Positions 8,701 through 17,040 are shown, counted from the stretch's first letter. The stretch: 33,184 nt of DNA from Planctomycetota bacterium (GCA_020425925.1 JAGQRB010000031.1:1-33184); one strand, 5' to 3'. Numbers and translations are program-made. The notes: generated by a model from the letters alone, not told the origin.

Positions 8701-9513
8701 AGCCGGCTCGGCGTCGCGGTGATCGGTGGCGGCGATTACGACGGAGACACCTACCCCGACTTCGCGGCCGCGACCGCGGCGGGCGAGGTCTCGTTGTTCG
8801 AAGGGCAGACCGCGCGTCTCGTGGCGCGGGTTCCGGGCGTCGCGCTCGGCGCGGCGGCCATCGTGCGAGCGGCCGGCGACCTCAACGGCGACGGTCTCGA
8901 CGACATCGTTCGCACGCGGTTCTACCCGAGCGAAGGCCGGTCGGAGGTCGACGCCATCCTCGCGCCGGGTGGCGCAGTAGTGGCCGTCACGGCGATCTCC
9001 AGCGCGGCGCCGGTCTCTGGAGCAGGGGCGACGGACGTCGACCGCGACGGGTTCGACGAACTGCTCGTTGCCACGGTCGGACAAGTGGTCGAGGTCATGG
9101 ACGTGCCGTCGCCCGGAACCCCGGCAACTCACCGGAGCCGCGGGGCACCGTGCTCCGTGCCCGGCGGCCCGCTGCCGAAGATCGGCCATCGCGGCCAAGC
9201 CCGGCTCGGCGAAGACCTGTTCGTGCTGATCAACGGCGGCGTACCGAACTCGATTTCGTGGCTGCTCGTCGGCGGCCCGGCGACGACGAGCCTCCTGCCC
9301 TACACCCACTGTCACGTGCTCGTCGATGCGTGGTTCTCGTGGGCCGCGATCCTCAATGGTGGCGGCGCCGCCTACCTGACCCCGGCTCTGCCGCGGTTGC
9401 CCGCGTTCTTGGGCGTGGAGCTGGCGTTCCAGTGGTGGATGCCGGACGTCCGCATGCCCGGCCCGCTGCAGGCGTCGTTCAGCGACGCGCTCGATGTCGA
9501 GCTCGGTTATTGA
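5725..9513 (+). CDS. Secreted FG-GAP double beta-propeller protein
   Basis: A predicted 1262-residue secreted protein with a signal peptide (residues 1-26, ending LPAGAQ). About six FG-GAP/integrin-alpha-type calcium-binding repeats follow at about residues 40-440 (GDLDGDGIDDFGVG, GDLDGDGVQDIVIGAPG). Then come two tandem domains of the choice-of-anchor-C type at about 447-605 and 605-765. Both open with NGSFEDGPTLT, go through IPGW, and have DGDRSLDL or EGDRSLDL. A second set of about seven FG-GAP repeats covers about 770-1130. The last ~120 residues, starting GAPCSVPGGPLPKIG, form a small beta-rich C-terminal domain that may be related to those of the other secreted proteins here. FG-GAP repeats bind Ca2+ through DxDxDG loops and often mediate adhesion. 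Ligand and location are unknown. Confidence 0.88.
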   Translation: MKTGSMRAANVLLTTAVLLSLPAGAQEQLEFSVRQPGELGRCIVPLGDLDGDGIDDFGVGSPSQSHLIGTTGIVYVFSGLQQALLRVIPGHQIGDRFGYDLAAVGDLDGDGVQDIVIGAPGHDEPGRADVGAIYYYSGRTGQQVQQYGTGNFPGDNFGHSIAWCSGPGGSGHLAVGSPYEVHGNPRAGKVHVYDFAPGLGWGHLPHAVLYGYQVDEHFGWDLATVADRTNDGREELVVSAENEGNGRGYVHLFASDSYTQYLGWHGNPGSHYGYSIDTADINADGIDDVIVGAPYDYQERGAAWVMNGTDGIIWSRVGPQSGSGFGWDVAGLGDLDADGFEDFAVTNNGRIGAYSRIERISLFQGRAVSAAPWAEILYNKTSPSHAFAGQPYVGGIGDVNGDGRTNLGVGWVQDNVQGWLRIYSLPPAYSPVGLDRSAGTGVGRRNLLENGSFEDGPTLTGPSLNVPAGSNAIPGWGIIGYGLGYVGSPWPAADGDRSLDLAPYATGGVRQVVTTVTGRQYELRFDMAAAPGVTNATAGMYVAATGIGSRTTVFHFDCDARAPGSVGWRSRTLTFEADSDTTTIDLWATGVTRPVLDNISLIEVQNMLSNGSFEDGPTLTSAFVTVAAGSAGIPGWNVALAGVDYIGPGFWEASEGDRSLDLSALDRGAVTQVVATVPGRRYRVAFDAAGPLTSPSSSGITVQVTPGYGPVSYFLEGSGTPLERGWRRRSFEFVATSTLSTLVFETAGGYAGSSGPGLDNVRMTPAPHRSFAVAAPLANSAFGAEIVGLGDVNGDGFGDFAVASPTLGRVDVYSGNGGALLHVLSGNPADRFGEAVGAAGDVNGDGFADVIVGSPGTAGNTGAATVYSGSNGAVLYSWTGAAAGDLFGHAVAGFGDQNRDGYGDVVVGAPGNDAVGLDAGCANTFSGRDGSSLTTLHGLAAGDEFGFAVAAAGDVARTGTQDLLVGAPGADYVTVFPGNGGSVHARVYGTPGSRLGVAVIGGGDYDGDTYPDFAAATAAGEVSLFEGQTARLVARVPGVALGAAAIVRAAGDLNGDGLDDIVRTRFYPSEGRSEVDAILAPGGAVVAVTAISSAAPVSGAGATDVDRDGFDELLVATVGQVVEVMDVPSPGTPATHRSRGAPCSVPGGPLPKIGHRGQARLGEDLFVLINGGVPNSISWLLVGGPATTSLLPYTHCHVLVDAWFSWAAILNGGGAAYLTPALPRLPAFLGVELAFQWWMPDVRMPGPLQASFSDALDVELGY

Positions 9514-9622
9514 GCTGACGGGTTGGCGCACAGCGAACTGCATGTAACCAGCGGGCGAGTCGGGGCACAGACGTCATGTAGGGACGCGCACTCGGGAGCG
9601 GCGAGGCGCAGTGCGCTCGCGG

Positions 9623-10077
9623 CGGGAGCCCGAGACCTCGGTGCTGTATCGCGTGGTGCGGCCGGGATGGCTCCGTTCGAACGCGGCCTCGCGGCCGGCG
9701 AACGGTCGGTGCCGGGGTTCTGCCAGCGCGAGCTGAAGATGTTCCTGCGCCGCGGGATCCTCGCGAACGGCAACGCCTGCGTGCACTGCGGGGACTGCGG
9801 CAAGGACAACGCAATCGCGTTCTCGTGCAAGGGCCGCGGCTTCTGCCTGTCGTGCGCGACGTGGCGGATGGTCGACACGGCGGCGTGGCTCGTCGACCGG
9901 GTGATCCCCGAGGCGCCGGTGGTGCGGGCACGGCGGCGTGACCGACTCGGACGTGGACGAACTGGTCGAGCGGATCCGCGGCCGGGTGCTGCGCGCGCGT
10001 TGCGCAGGCTGGGGAAGTGGCCGGCCGATGGCGAAGAGCTCGAGGTCGGTTCCTCGCTCCATTGTCGCAGTAGCTGA
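9623..10077 (+). pseudogene. IS91-like transposase, N-terminal remnant with frameshifts
   Basis: This is a degraded start of an IS91-family transposase. Frame 2 first gives REPETSVLYRVVR (about 9623-9661). The match then moves to frame 1 with ELKMFLRRGILANGNACVHC and the zinc-binding motif HCGDCGKDNAIAFSCKGRGFCLSCATWRM, followed by a conserved VDRVIPEAPV (to about 9930). The catalytic HUH region is missing. A later linker piece, DVDELVERIRGRVLRA, appears in frame 2 (about 9938-9995) and continues in frame 1 as ALRRLGKWPADGEELE. At least two frameshifts and one internal deletion are therefore visible. The zinc-domain call (Zn_Tnp_IS91 type) is firm; the gene cannot be functional. Confidence 0.8.
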
Positions 10078-10283
10078 CCGTTGGGCAGGCGCCACCAGGT
10101 GGCGACAGCCCTGCCTGCGAGGAACCGAGCACGGGCGGGCCACGGCTCTTTCGCTCCTTCCCCGTCCATCGACCAACGCTTCCGGGCCCGGGCACACGCG
10201 GGCGCTGGCCGTTCTCGAGGGCCTGGGCGACGCCTCCTGACAATTGTGAGAACTCTCCCCTCGGCGCAGACACCAAGCGGGTG

Positions 10284-12392
10284 ATGGAAGTCCTTCGCCG
10301 TCGTTTCCGGCCGGCGTCAGCCGGTCTGGTGTCCCTTCTGCTCGCCGCCTCGCCATCGGCCCAGCAACCCATCATCACGCACTTCGAGCCGTCCCAACTA
10401 CGCATCAGCGTCCCGGCGCAGACGCTGACTGTACATGGCGACAACCTGCAGACGGTGCAGACCTGCATCGGGGTGCTGGCCACGGCCAACGGTCCGCGGG
10501 TCCTCCGCCCCACGGTCGTTCAAGTCACGCAGACTTCGCTGCAGCTCATCATGCCGACGGTCGTCGCAGGCGAGTTGCTGTTGACGCTGCATCCTTGCAC
10601 TCCCGCGACTCAATGCACACCGATCACCGGCGGCATCATCCACGTGCTGCCGCCTCCCCCTACGGTCACCGGTGTCAGCGCCGGCACGGTCAGCAACGAT
10701 GCGGACGCGGCGCTGACCCTGCAGGGAACCAACCTCGATACGGTCACGAGCGTGTATCTCGAAGGCGACAACGGCACGATCCGCTGCCTCGGCGTCACGC
10801 CGACGACATCGACGAGTCTGGGCTTCGTGGTACCGACCGGCTGCATCCCGGGCAACTACACCGTGCGCGCGCTCACCGACGACTCGGCGGCGTTCTATCC
10901 GACGACGACGACACCCGTCACTCTGTCCATCACCGAGCCGAGCAGCGCACCGATACGGGTCACGAATGCTTCGGCGATCTTCGCCTTGAACACGGGTCCG
11001 ACGACGATCGCTCTGACGGGCCCAGGACTCGACACGATCAGCGGACTGCAGGTCGCGCTCGACAACCCGAACGACGCACTACCCCCGGTCGCGGCGAGCA
11101 ACATCACCGCTGCCGGCGCCGACACCGTGACCCTTACGATCCCGGCCAGCCTGCCCGGCAAGCTCTACGACTTCGTCATGAGCGCACCCGGTCGCGGCAG
11201 CGGACCGAGTGATGTGAAGTTCGTCGTGATCGACCCGTTGCTGATCGTCGATCACCTGGGTGACCAATCGGCGCTTGAGATCGACCACCAGACCATCGCC
11301 TTCACGGTCTCGACCGCCACCGAGAACTGGTCGGCGATCGTCGAAAACGGCACGTTGCGGTTCTTCTACGACTTCGTCGCGGGCCGACCGGTGCTCGCCG
11401 ACAGCGGTTCGACGCGCGCGGACCTCGGGCTGACCTACGACTCCGGGCCGCCAGACCTCGTCGGCGGCAACGCCACCCTGACGACGATCGCCGCGAACTC
11501 ATCGATCGGCGGAGTCGACTTCCCATACGCGACCACGAGTGGTTCCTCGTTCACCGCGAGTTGGGGGATAGAACCGTCGACCCCGCGCGCCTTGACCTGC
11601 CGCTGCTCCTACACCGGCGTCACGGCCGTGCGCGGCGTGAAGCTCCCTGCCGTCGGCGTGCTACCGGGGTTTCGCCACCTCGCCGCGGCGCAGGGCGGCC
11701 TCGCCATCGACGCCAACCTGCTGGCCGGCATCGAGAAGACGTGGCTCGGCAACGGGCGTGGCTTCAGCCTGAGCGGCATGCGCGGCTACGACAGCACACT
11801 GTGCTTCCTCGAGGCCCCGCTCGGCGGCGGCCTGCTCGTCGACGCGACCGCGCTGCACGATACGTGGGATCACTACGTGCACCACTGGCCGACCACGGCA
11901 CCGACCTGGACGGAACTGGCGATCGAGGTTCAGACCGGAACGGGCGGACTCACGACCGGCACCGTCGGCCCGATCCGCTACGTCCCGACCACGGACGGCT
12001 GGGATACCGCTGTCGAGCCGTTCGAAGCCGCGGTGACGAACCCGCACCAACCGGCGGACTTCGGGACGCTGAGTCACGTCACCCAGATGTTGTCGGTGAA
12101 CCGCGCGGTGACGGTCGACGCCACCGAGGTCCGTGCGCCGTTCGACGCAGTGCAGGATGCCCGTGTGTTCGGGTGGGCGGATTGGCGCGCGCTGTACGCC
12201 CACGATCCGATGATCGAGGGCTTCGATCTGATTCCGCAATGGACGCCGAACGCTCAGGCCTTCGGTGTCAACGGCGTGATCCAGGATCTGCACAACCTCG
12301 ACTTCAAGGTCCTGCCCTATCTGCCCACCCCGGGGCTCGGCCCCAACTTCCTGCCGCTGTCTCCGTTCGACCCGCACATCATCCAGTTCTAG
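10284..12392 (+). CDS. Secreted IPT/TIG-type protein, front part (ends at in-frame TAG)
   Basis: Predicted 702 residues from ATG 10284; a GTG at 10281 is directly before it. The N-terminus is a signal peptide (residues 1-28, ending ASPSA, then QQP). About three IPT/TIG-like Ig folds follow over residues 30-320 (for example VLPPPPTVTGVSAGTVSNDADAALTLQGTNL). The rest looks like a large enzyme or binding domain, with FGWADWRALYAHDPMIEGFD near the end. Translation stops at TAG 12390-12392, but the frame continues without a break into the downstream part and the protein pattern runs straight across. The gene was probably one of about 1036 residues. The call for the front domains is by pattern. Confidence 0.65.
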   Translation: MEVLRRRFRPASAGLVSLLLAASPSAQQPIITHFEPSQLRISVPAQTLTVHGDNLQTVQTCIGVLATANGPRVLRPTVVQVTQTSLQLIMPTVVAGELLLTLHPCTPATQCTPITGGIIHVLPPPPTVTGVSAGTVSNDADAALTLQGTNLDTVTSVYLEGDNGTIRCLGVTPTTSTSLGFVVPTGCIPGNYTVRALTDDSAAFYPTTTTPVTLSITEPSSAPIRVTNASAIFALNTGPTTIALTGPGLDTISGLQVALDNPNDALPPVAASNITAAGADTVTLTIPASLPGKLYDFVMSAPGRGSGPSDVKFVVIDPLLIVDHLGDQSALEIDHQTIAFTVSTATENWSAIVENGTLRFFYDFVAGRPVLADSGSTRADLGLTYDSGPPDLVGGNATLTTIAANSSIGGVDFPYATTSGSSFTASWGIEPSTPRALTCRCSYTGVTAVRGVKLPAVGVLPGFRHLAAAQGGLAIDANLLAGIEKTWLGNGRGFSLSGMRGYDSTLCFLEAPLGGGLLVDATALHDTWDHYVHHWPTTAPTWTELAIEVQTGTGGLTTGTVGPIRYVPTTDGWDTAVEPFEAAVTNPHQPADFGTLSHVTQMLSVNRAVTVDATEVRAPFDAVQDARVFGWADWRALYAHDPMIEGFDLIPQWTPNAQAFGVNGVIQDLHNLDFKVLPYLPTPGLGPNFLPLSPFDPHIIQF

Positions 12393-12407
12393 AACCCCTC
12401 GACCGGC

Positions 12408-13394
12408 ATGTTGGAGAACCACTACTGGGACACCAACCAGAACGGCACCTTCGATCCGTCGACCGACTACTGGGTGATGAACCTGGCGTTCCAACCCTAC
12501 CGCCAACAGTGGGTGAATCAGGTGCAGGCGGCGCGCACGTCGACGTTTCTGTTCGAGGGCATCTACTTCGATTTCCTCGACGGCAACCTGCCGCTGGGTG
12601 ACCGGAACCCCAACAACGGCAACGCGCAGGACGGCTTCACCGCGCTGTGCGACGAGTTCCGCCTGCAGTTCAACGGCGCCGGCAACGAGTTCCTGATCGC
12701 CACCGAGGGGCAGAACGAGCATCTCGTGCGTGCGGGAGGCTCGCTCGGCGCGATCCACGTCAACGACGTCATCACGGTGGTCGAAGACCCGATGCGAGGC
12801 TACGAGTTGTTGACCAACCCGCATCCGATCGGAGCCTACGTGCTGCGTCGCCACGCCAAGGCGTTCCACGCGTTCAACGTCGCCATGCCGAGCTATCGGC
12901 AGGGTGGCGTCGCGATGGCTGCGCTCGCCGGCTACGCGCACGGCTCGCTGCCGACGGCGACGTTCGCGACGGACGCGATCAACCGACCGTGGCTGTCCGA
13001 TCCGGCCGCAGCGCGTGCGTTGACCCAGACGATCGAGGAGGGACTGTTCCGCCGCATCTTCGCCGCGGAACTCGAAACCGACCCCGACCCTGCCTGGACC
13101 GACCCGTCCGTCGTCGCGATCTACGAGCTCACCGGCGGTGCCAAGCTGACGCTGACCGAAGCCTGGGTCGTTCAGAAGACGATCTGCGACCTGTTCTGGT
13201 GGTTCGGCGGCCGTGCACCGACGGCAACGGAGCTGGCCGACCTCTCCGGGCGCACCCGCTGCAACGCCATCGGCCTCTACGCTGCGATGACCGAGGTCCG
13301 CGAGCAGTTCCGCGGCACCGCGGTGGTGCCGTTGACGCGCGCACAGTTCCGTGCCGCGGTGCAGGCGGTGTTCCCGCTCTACCCGCAGATCTGA
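12408..13394 (+). CDS. Rear part of the TAG-split secreted protein
   Basis: This 328-residue stretch is in the same frame as the front part and is separated from it only by the TAG and five codons (NPSTG). The ATG at 12408 has no Shine-Dalgarno sequence and no signal peptide, so it is unlikely to be a separate gene. The pattern FLFEGIYFDFLDGNLPL and then FLIATEGQNEHLVRAGG looks like the later strands of a TIM-barrel glycosidase-type domain, with Asp and Glu at strand ends. I cannot name the family. The stop is followed by a hairpin at 13397-13418. The sequence shows no other damage, so the break is recent, a sequencing error, or programmed. Confidence 0.55.
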   Translation: MLENHYWDTNQNGTFDPSTDYWVMNLAFQPYRQQWVNQVQAARTSTFLFEGIYFDFLDGNLPLGDRNPNNGNAQDGFTALCDEFRLQFNGAGNEFLIATEGQNEHLVRAGGSLGAIHVNDVITVVEDPMRGYELLTNPHPIGAYVLRRHAKAFHAFNVAMPSYRQGGVAMAALAGYAHGSLPTATFATDAINRPWLSDPAAARALTQTIEEGLFRRIFAAELETDPDPAWTDPSVVAIYELTGGAKLTLTEAWVVQKTICDLFWWFGGRAPTATELADLSGRTRCNAIGLYAAMTEVREQFRGTAVVPLTRAQFRAAVQAVFPLYPQI

Positions 13395-13396
13395 GG

Positions 13397-13418
13397 GCGG
13401 GCGCCGCACAGCGCCCGC
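13397..13418 (+). terminator. Hairpin just after the split secreted gene
   Basis: GCGGGCGC and GCGCCCGC form a perfect 8-bp stem with a 6-base loop, two bases after the stop codon at 13394. No T-tract follows, so it is a terminator-like or mRNA-stabilising hairpin and not a classic intrinsic terminator. Confidence 0.5.
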
Positions 13419-13526
13419 GTCCGCACTCGCTGCCTGGGGCGCTAAGGTGGTCGCCGTCGGCGCGCGCGTCGATCTCGTGGACCCTGCCAGCTCCGAGTCA
13501 TCGGAGCCGCACGCGGATCGTGGGGT

Positions 13527-13718
13527 CACTTGCAGCGAACCGATCAGCCCGTAGCGGTCGCCGATCTCGTCGAAGACCTCGGAGAACGCGATCTCGCGCT
13601 GCTCGCGGAACGTCTCGAGCATGCGCTCGATGTAGAAGCTCACGTCGCGTTTCTCGACCTCGATCTACGTCGTGTCCGGCTGGCCGACCTTGTCGAGCAG
13701 CCGGGCGAACACCGTGGG
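13527..13718 (-). pseudogene. ScpA-like remnant (segregation/condensation protein A)
   Basis: On the minus strand a run of about 64 codons reads PTVFARLLDKVGQPDTT, a TAG at 13667-13665, then IEVEKRDVSFYIERMLETF, and REIAFSEVFDEIGDRYGLIG. The order of a linker, a helix and a motif like FxELF followed by DRxxLI is typical of the middle-to-late part of ScpA, the kleisin subunit of the bacterial SMC complex. The similarity ends abruptly after about 13527 and before 13718, and the TAG interrupts it. It is a dead fragment, not a working scpA. The family assignment rests on pattern memory and needs an alignment. Confidence 0.45.
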
Positions 13719-14309
13719 AGACGGTTCTCGGAGTGCCGGGGACCATTGCTTCTGGTTCCTACTCACTTCCCGCTGCGACGACCGGACGGCTCGCTGGCCT
13801 CGTACTTCCTCGGCATCAGCTGCTCCTGCCCCGCGTCGACCGCAGCGCTCGACATGGCGGATCCACCATCGGACGCGATTCGTTGGCGCGCCCGTGCCGC
13901 CGCGATCGATCGAGTCGGGGACGCGGAGCTTCGTGCCCGCATGCGGCGGATGCTCTAGTTCGATCGCGCGACCTGGCCCGCGAGCCTGCAGGCCGGCAAC
14001 GAACCGAACCGAGCACCGGTCGCGGCGGCGTTCCGGACGGCGCCCTGTTCCAGTGTTTTGGCGAATCCGCGCTCTACTTCGCCGCCTGCGGTCACGACCC
14101 CGACTCCTGGATCGAGCTGCTGCCGACCTACGGGCGGGCGGGGGAGCGGGACGCAGCCCGGGGCGGTGTAGCTCGACGCACGGGTGAGTGTCAGGCACCC
14201 CCGAGTGTTCTCCGCGCCCGTTGCCACCGAGACTGGCCCCGCCGCGCCACGGGCCGTACGATCGGCGGGCAGGGTCATCGGGGTTGCCCCGTGCGTACCC
14301 TCGAAGACC
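13719..14309. other. Stretch with no clear gene
   Basis: Nearly 600 bases lie between the ScpA-like remnant and the DUF4157 gene. Two short plus-strand runs look mildly protein-like: one ends RVGDAELRARMRRML at a TAG (13956-13958), the other contains ESALYFAACGHDPDSWIELL at about 14060-14125. Neither has a start, a ribosome site or a recognised family. The region is best read as decayed genes plus the promoter of the DUF4157 gene. Confidence 0.4.
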
Positions 14310-16835
14310 ATGAGGAGCCTGACCAGCACCGCGGCAACGACGTCTGCGGTCGGAACCCGGACGCGCCGCGACGACGGTGGCCTCGCCGGCAAGCCAGCGA
14401 GGGCTTGTAGGTGCAGTGGCCAGCAGCGTCTGCCCCGTGCCGTGAGTGCTTCCGGGTCGGGGGGGAGTTGCGGCGGCTCGTGTGGCGCTTCTCTCGGGTC
14501 TCGGACTCGCTCGGCCATGGAAGCCCGTTTCGGGCACGACTTCGGGCGCGTTCGCGTGCACGACGACGCCGCAGCGGACTCCGCGACCCGGCGAGTGCGG
14601 GCGCAGGCCTTCACGTTCGGTGAGCACGTCTTCTTCCGCGCCGGGCGCTACCGGCCGTCGACGGTCGCGGGCCGCCAGCTGCTGTCCCACGAGCTGATGC
14701 ACGTGATGCAGCAGGCGCGTCGGCGCCCGACCGTGCAGCGTTCGCCCGACGATCCGACCGCGGCGGGAGCACTCGCGGGCGCGGACTTCATGATCGCCGC
14801 GCCGTGGCAGGGCTCCTACGAACGAACGGTGCGCTGGCTGTTGCAGCGGATCGTGAGCAATGCCGAGGAACGCGAGCGACTCGTCGAACACGTGATCTCC
14901 GCGACCAGGGCTCTCGTCGAGGGCGGAGGCGGCGGTGGCCTGTTCAAGGGTGAGCAGCGCGGCAAGCGAATCGAGGACCTCGAAGCGGAGTTCGAGCCGG
15001 GTGACCTGTTCGGCTTCTTCTCGCCGATCCCGGAGATCCTCGCCGAGGAGATGGGGATCCCGGTCGAGGCGCTCGTGGCGCTCGCGCCCGAACCGACGGG
15101 CGGCGCGCCGCTCGAAGCGCTCGATGTCGCCGTGTTCGCCGACGCAGCTCGCGCGGACCTCTATCTCGACTTGATCGCACACTTCACCGGGCGGCGGGCC
15201 GAGCCGTGGCGGTCGATGGCGGGCGACGGGCTCGACCTGCAGGAGCTCGAGTCGATCGCGGACACCCCGAAGGCCCGCATCCTGACTCGTCTCATCAGCC
15301 AAGGGTGGCGCGAGTACGCGGCCGCGGGCGGACGGGACCTGTCACGCTGGGCGATCCTGCAGGAGGTCGTGCTCGAGCAGTTCTCCTGGGGAAACCCGAC
15401 CGCGCTGCGGAATCTGCTCCGGATCGGCGAAGGCACCGACCGCGGCCGGGAGAACCAGCTCGGCATCGTTCACCGCGCGACCGGCGAGCTGCTCTACGAC
15501 GCGAGCGGTGCGCCGATCCTGTCGGACGTGGGTCTGATGCTCCGCGATCGCGGACACGTCGCTTCGGAACGTCTGACGACGGGCGATGTCGGCGCCGAGT
15601 TCGCCGAGCGCATCGAAGCCACCGAACGGGGCGAGGAGACGGGGGGCGGCGCGCCGCCCGGCACCGGCATCGATCCGGCGACGGCGCTGCTGCTCGAAGT
15701 CCTCGGTCGGACGATCGCCGATCCGGCGCTCGTCATCGAGGCGGCCGCGCGCAACTACTTCCAGAACGTCGAGCAGGTCAACCCGCGCATCGTCGCGGCG
15801 GTCGAGAAGGAGATCGCCGGGCTGGCCTCGTTGCCGGCGCTCGCCGCGTTCGCCGGCTTCCTCTCGGGCCACGGGCTCGCACGGTGGCTGATTCGCAGTG
15901 CGCATCCACCGCTCGTCGCCGCGGGAGCAGCGCTCGAAGGTCTGCTGCGGGGCGTGGGGTGGCTGTTGGACATCGAGGCCGGCGTCGGCGCGCTCGGGCT
16001 CCTGATGAACGCTGCCCATCATCTCGCACGCATCCGCGCCGACGCCGCCGGGAACCTCACTTCACTCTCGGAGCGCCACCTGGACGAAGCCGCCCAACCC
16101 GTCGCCAAGATGATCGTCGACATCGCCACGACGATCGGCCCGCACATGTTCGGCAAGATCCTCGGCGCCGCGATCGGCCGGAAGATGCCGATGAAGATCC
16201 AGTGCAGCGAGTGCAGCATGCGACCGAGGGGCGCCGACGTCGAGAAGGCGATCCTCGAGCAGAGCAAGAGCGAGTGGGATGACATCGTCCGCCGGCAGGA
16301 GCAGGCGGGCAGACTCGTCACGTCGTTCGCGCTCCACAAGCGTCATCTGCGCACCGTTGCTCGTCTGCTCAAGGAGAAGGGCGTCGAACTCGCGGGCACA
16401 CCGGCTGGTGACCTGCTCAGGCACATCGACGAATCGGTCGCTGACGAGAACGTGTTCGACTTCGTCCGGCGCCACGCCGACCTGCTGGCCGAGTTCGAGG
16501 CGCTGAAGCTGCTCGCCGAATCGGATCCCGACGTCTTCAGACTGCTCAACAAGGCTCTACCCGACTGGCAGAAGCCCTCGCGCGGCGCCGCCGGCACGGT
16601 CGGCCGCCGGGAAATCGACATGATGGAGGTGTTCCTCGACGATGGCTACCTCGTCGTCACGGACATCACGTTGGCGTGGAACAGCCGCCTGCACAACTTC
16701 AAGACACTGTTCTACAAGCGTGTCATCCAAGCGATGGTCGGGTCCGGTGGGCCGGAGGTCGTCGCATTGGACATCGACCCCACGCCGGACGGGACGAATC
16801 GACTCAAGGCGAGGCTGATGGGGCCCGGCGACTGA
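14310..16835 (+). CDS. DUF4157 (eCIS core) protein with unrecognised C-terminal region
   Basis: Predicted 841 residues from ATG 14310. The frame is open from GTG 14184, but the shorter start gives the N-terminus usual in the family: a short leader, then a Cys motif (C33, C35; also C54, C58). The DUF4157 domain spans about residues 70-135 ([17 protein letters not shown], then [15 protein letters not shown]), and the HExxH motif HELMH is at 127-131, followed by VMQQ and VQRS. DUF4157 proteins are enriched at extracellular contractile injection systems, and many carry variable toxin ends. Residues 135-560 are mainly helical, with hydrophobic helices near 510-560. The last ~210 residues are helices and then a beta-rich end with [21 protein letters not shown]. 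That end is unrecognised, a candidate effector domain. It lies about 5.3 kb beyond the operon's 3' end, on the opposite strand. Confidence 0.8.
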   Translation: MRSLTSTAATTSAVGTRTRRDDGGLAGKPARACRCSGQQRLPRAVSASGSGGSCGGSCGASLGSRTRSAMEARFGHDFGRVRVHDDAAADSATRRVRAQAFTFGEHVFFRAGRYRPSTVAGRQLLSHELMHVMQQARRRPTVQRSPDDPTAAGALAGADFMIAAPWQGSYERTVRWLLQRIVSNAEERERLVEHVISATRALVEGGGGGGLFKGEQRGKRIEDLEAEFEPGDLFGFFSPIPEILAEEMGIPVEALVALAPEPTGGAPLEALDVAVFADAARADLYLDLIAHFTGRRAEPWRSMAGDGLDLQELESIADTPKARILTRLISQGWREYAAAGGRDLSRWAILQEVVLEQFSWGNPTALRNLLRIGEGTDRGRENQLGIVHRATGELLYDASGAPILSDVGLMLRDRGHVASERLTTGDVGAEFAERIEATERGEETGGGAPPGTGIDPATALLLEVLGRTIADPALVIEAAARNYFQNVEQVNPRIVAAVEKEIAGLASLPALAAFAGFLSGHGLARWLIRSAHPPLVAAGAALEGLLRGVGWLLDIEAGVGALGLLMNAAHHLARIRADAAGNLTSLSERHLDEAAQPVAKMIVDIATTIGPHMFGKILGAAIGRKMPMKIQCSECSMRPRGADVEKAILEQSKSEWDDIVRRQEQAGRLVTSFALHKRHLRTVARLLKEKGVELAGTPAGDLLRHIDESVADENVFDFVRRHADLLAEFEALKLLAESDPDVFRLLNKALPDWQKPSRGAAGTVGRREIDMMEVFLDDGYLVVTDITLAWNSRLHNFKTLFYKRVIQAMVGSGGPEVVALDIDPTPDGTNRLKARLMGPGD

Positions 16836-16852
16836 CACGTGCAACCGATTGG

Positions 16853-16882
16853 CCCGCGCTCGTGCGGGAGGGCCTGCGGCCC
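16853..16882. terminator. Weak paired hairpins in the convergent gap
   Basis: Two small perfect stems lie in the gap between the convergent DUF4157 and repeat-protein genes: CCCGC/GCGGG (16853-16868) and GGGCC/GGCCC (16870-16882). No T-tract is present. They may serve as weak terminators for the plus-strand gene. Confidence 0.25.
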
Positions 16883-16887
16883 CGGTG

Positions 16888-17034
16888 AGCGCGTCGCTTC
16901 GGCGGCAGGGCCTGCAGCGTCGAGACGAACGCGAGCCGGATGCTCTGACGCAGGGTCGCGCGCCCCGCGGGGTCGGCGTCCGAGGGCAGGATGGCGGCGT
17001 CGCGCACGGGCTCGAGCCATGCGTGCGCGGCCGC
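16888..17034 (-). pseudogene. Sigma-factor remnant (SigJ/SigX5 type)
   Basis: On the minus strand about 48 codons encode [19 protein letters not shown], then [21 protein letters not shown]. This matches the linker and start of region 4 in the large ECF group with C-terminal SnoaL-like extension (SigJ or sigma-X5): WLEP, a Pro-Asp run, a helix with LAFxxxLQxLPPxxRA. Regions 2, the rest of region 4 and the C-terminal domain are missing. It is a fragment of a lost gene in the convergent gap. Confidence 0.55.
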
Positions 17035-17040
17035 GCCTCG

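Noticed and set aside
5518..9543. A 1341-residue open frame on the minus strand opposite the FG-GAP gene
   Set aside because: It is antisense to a gene with a perfect ribosome site, signal peptide and repeats. The product is low-complexity Arg/Ala/Val/Asp-rich, as expected from high-GC third positions.
11661..13643. A 660-residue minus-strand open frame under the split secreted gene
   Set aside because: Only its first ~40 residues (13527-13643) are protein-like and belong to the ScpA-like remnant. The rest is antisense shadow.
13665..15302. A 545-residue minus-strand open frame across the start of the DUF4157 gene
   Set aside because: It is antisense to the DUF4157 domain. Only its last ~17 codons are used as part of the ScpA-like remnant.
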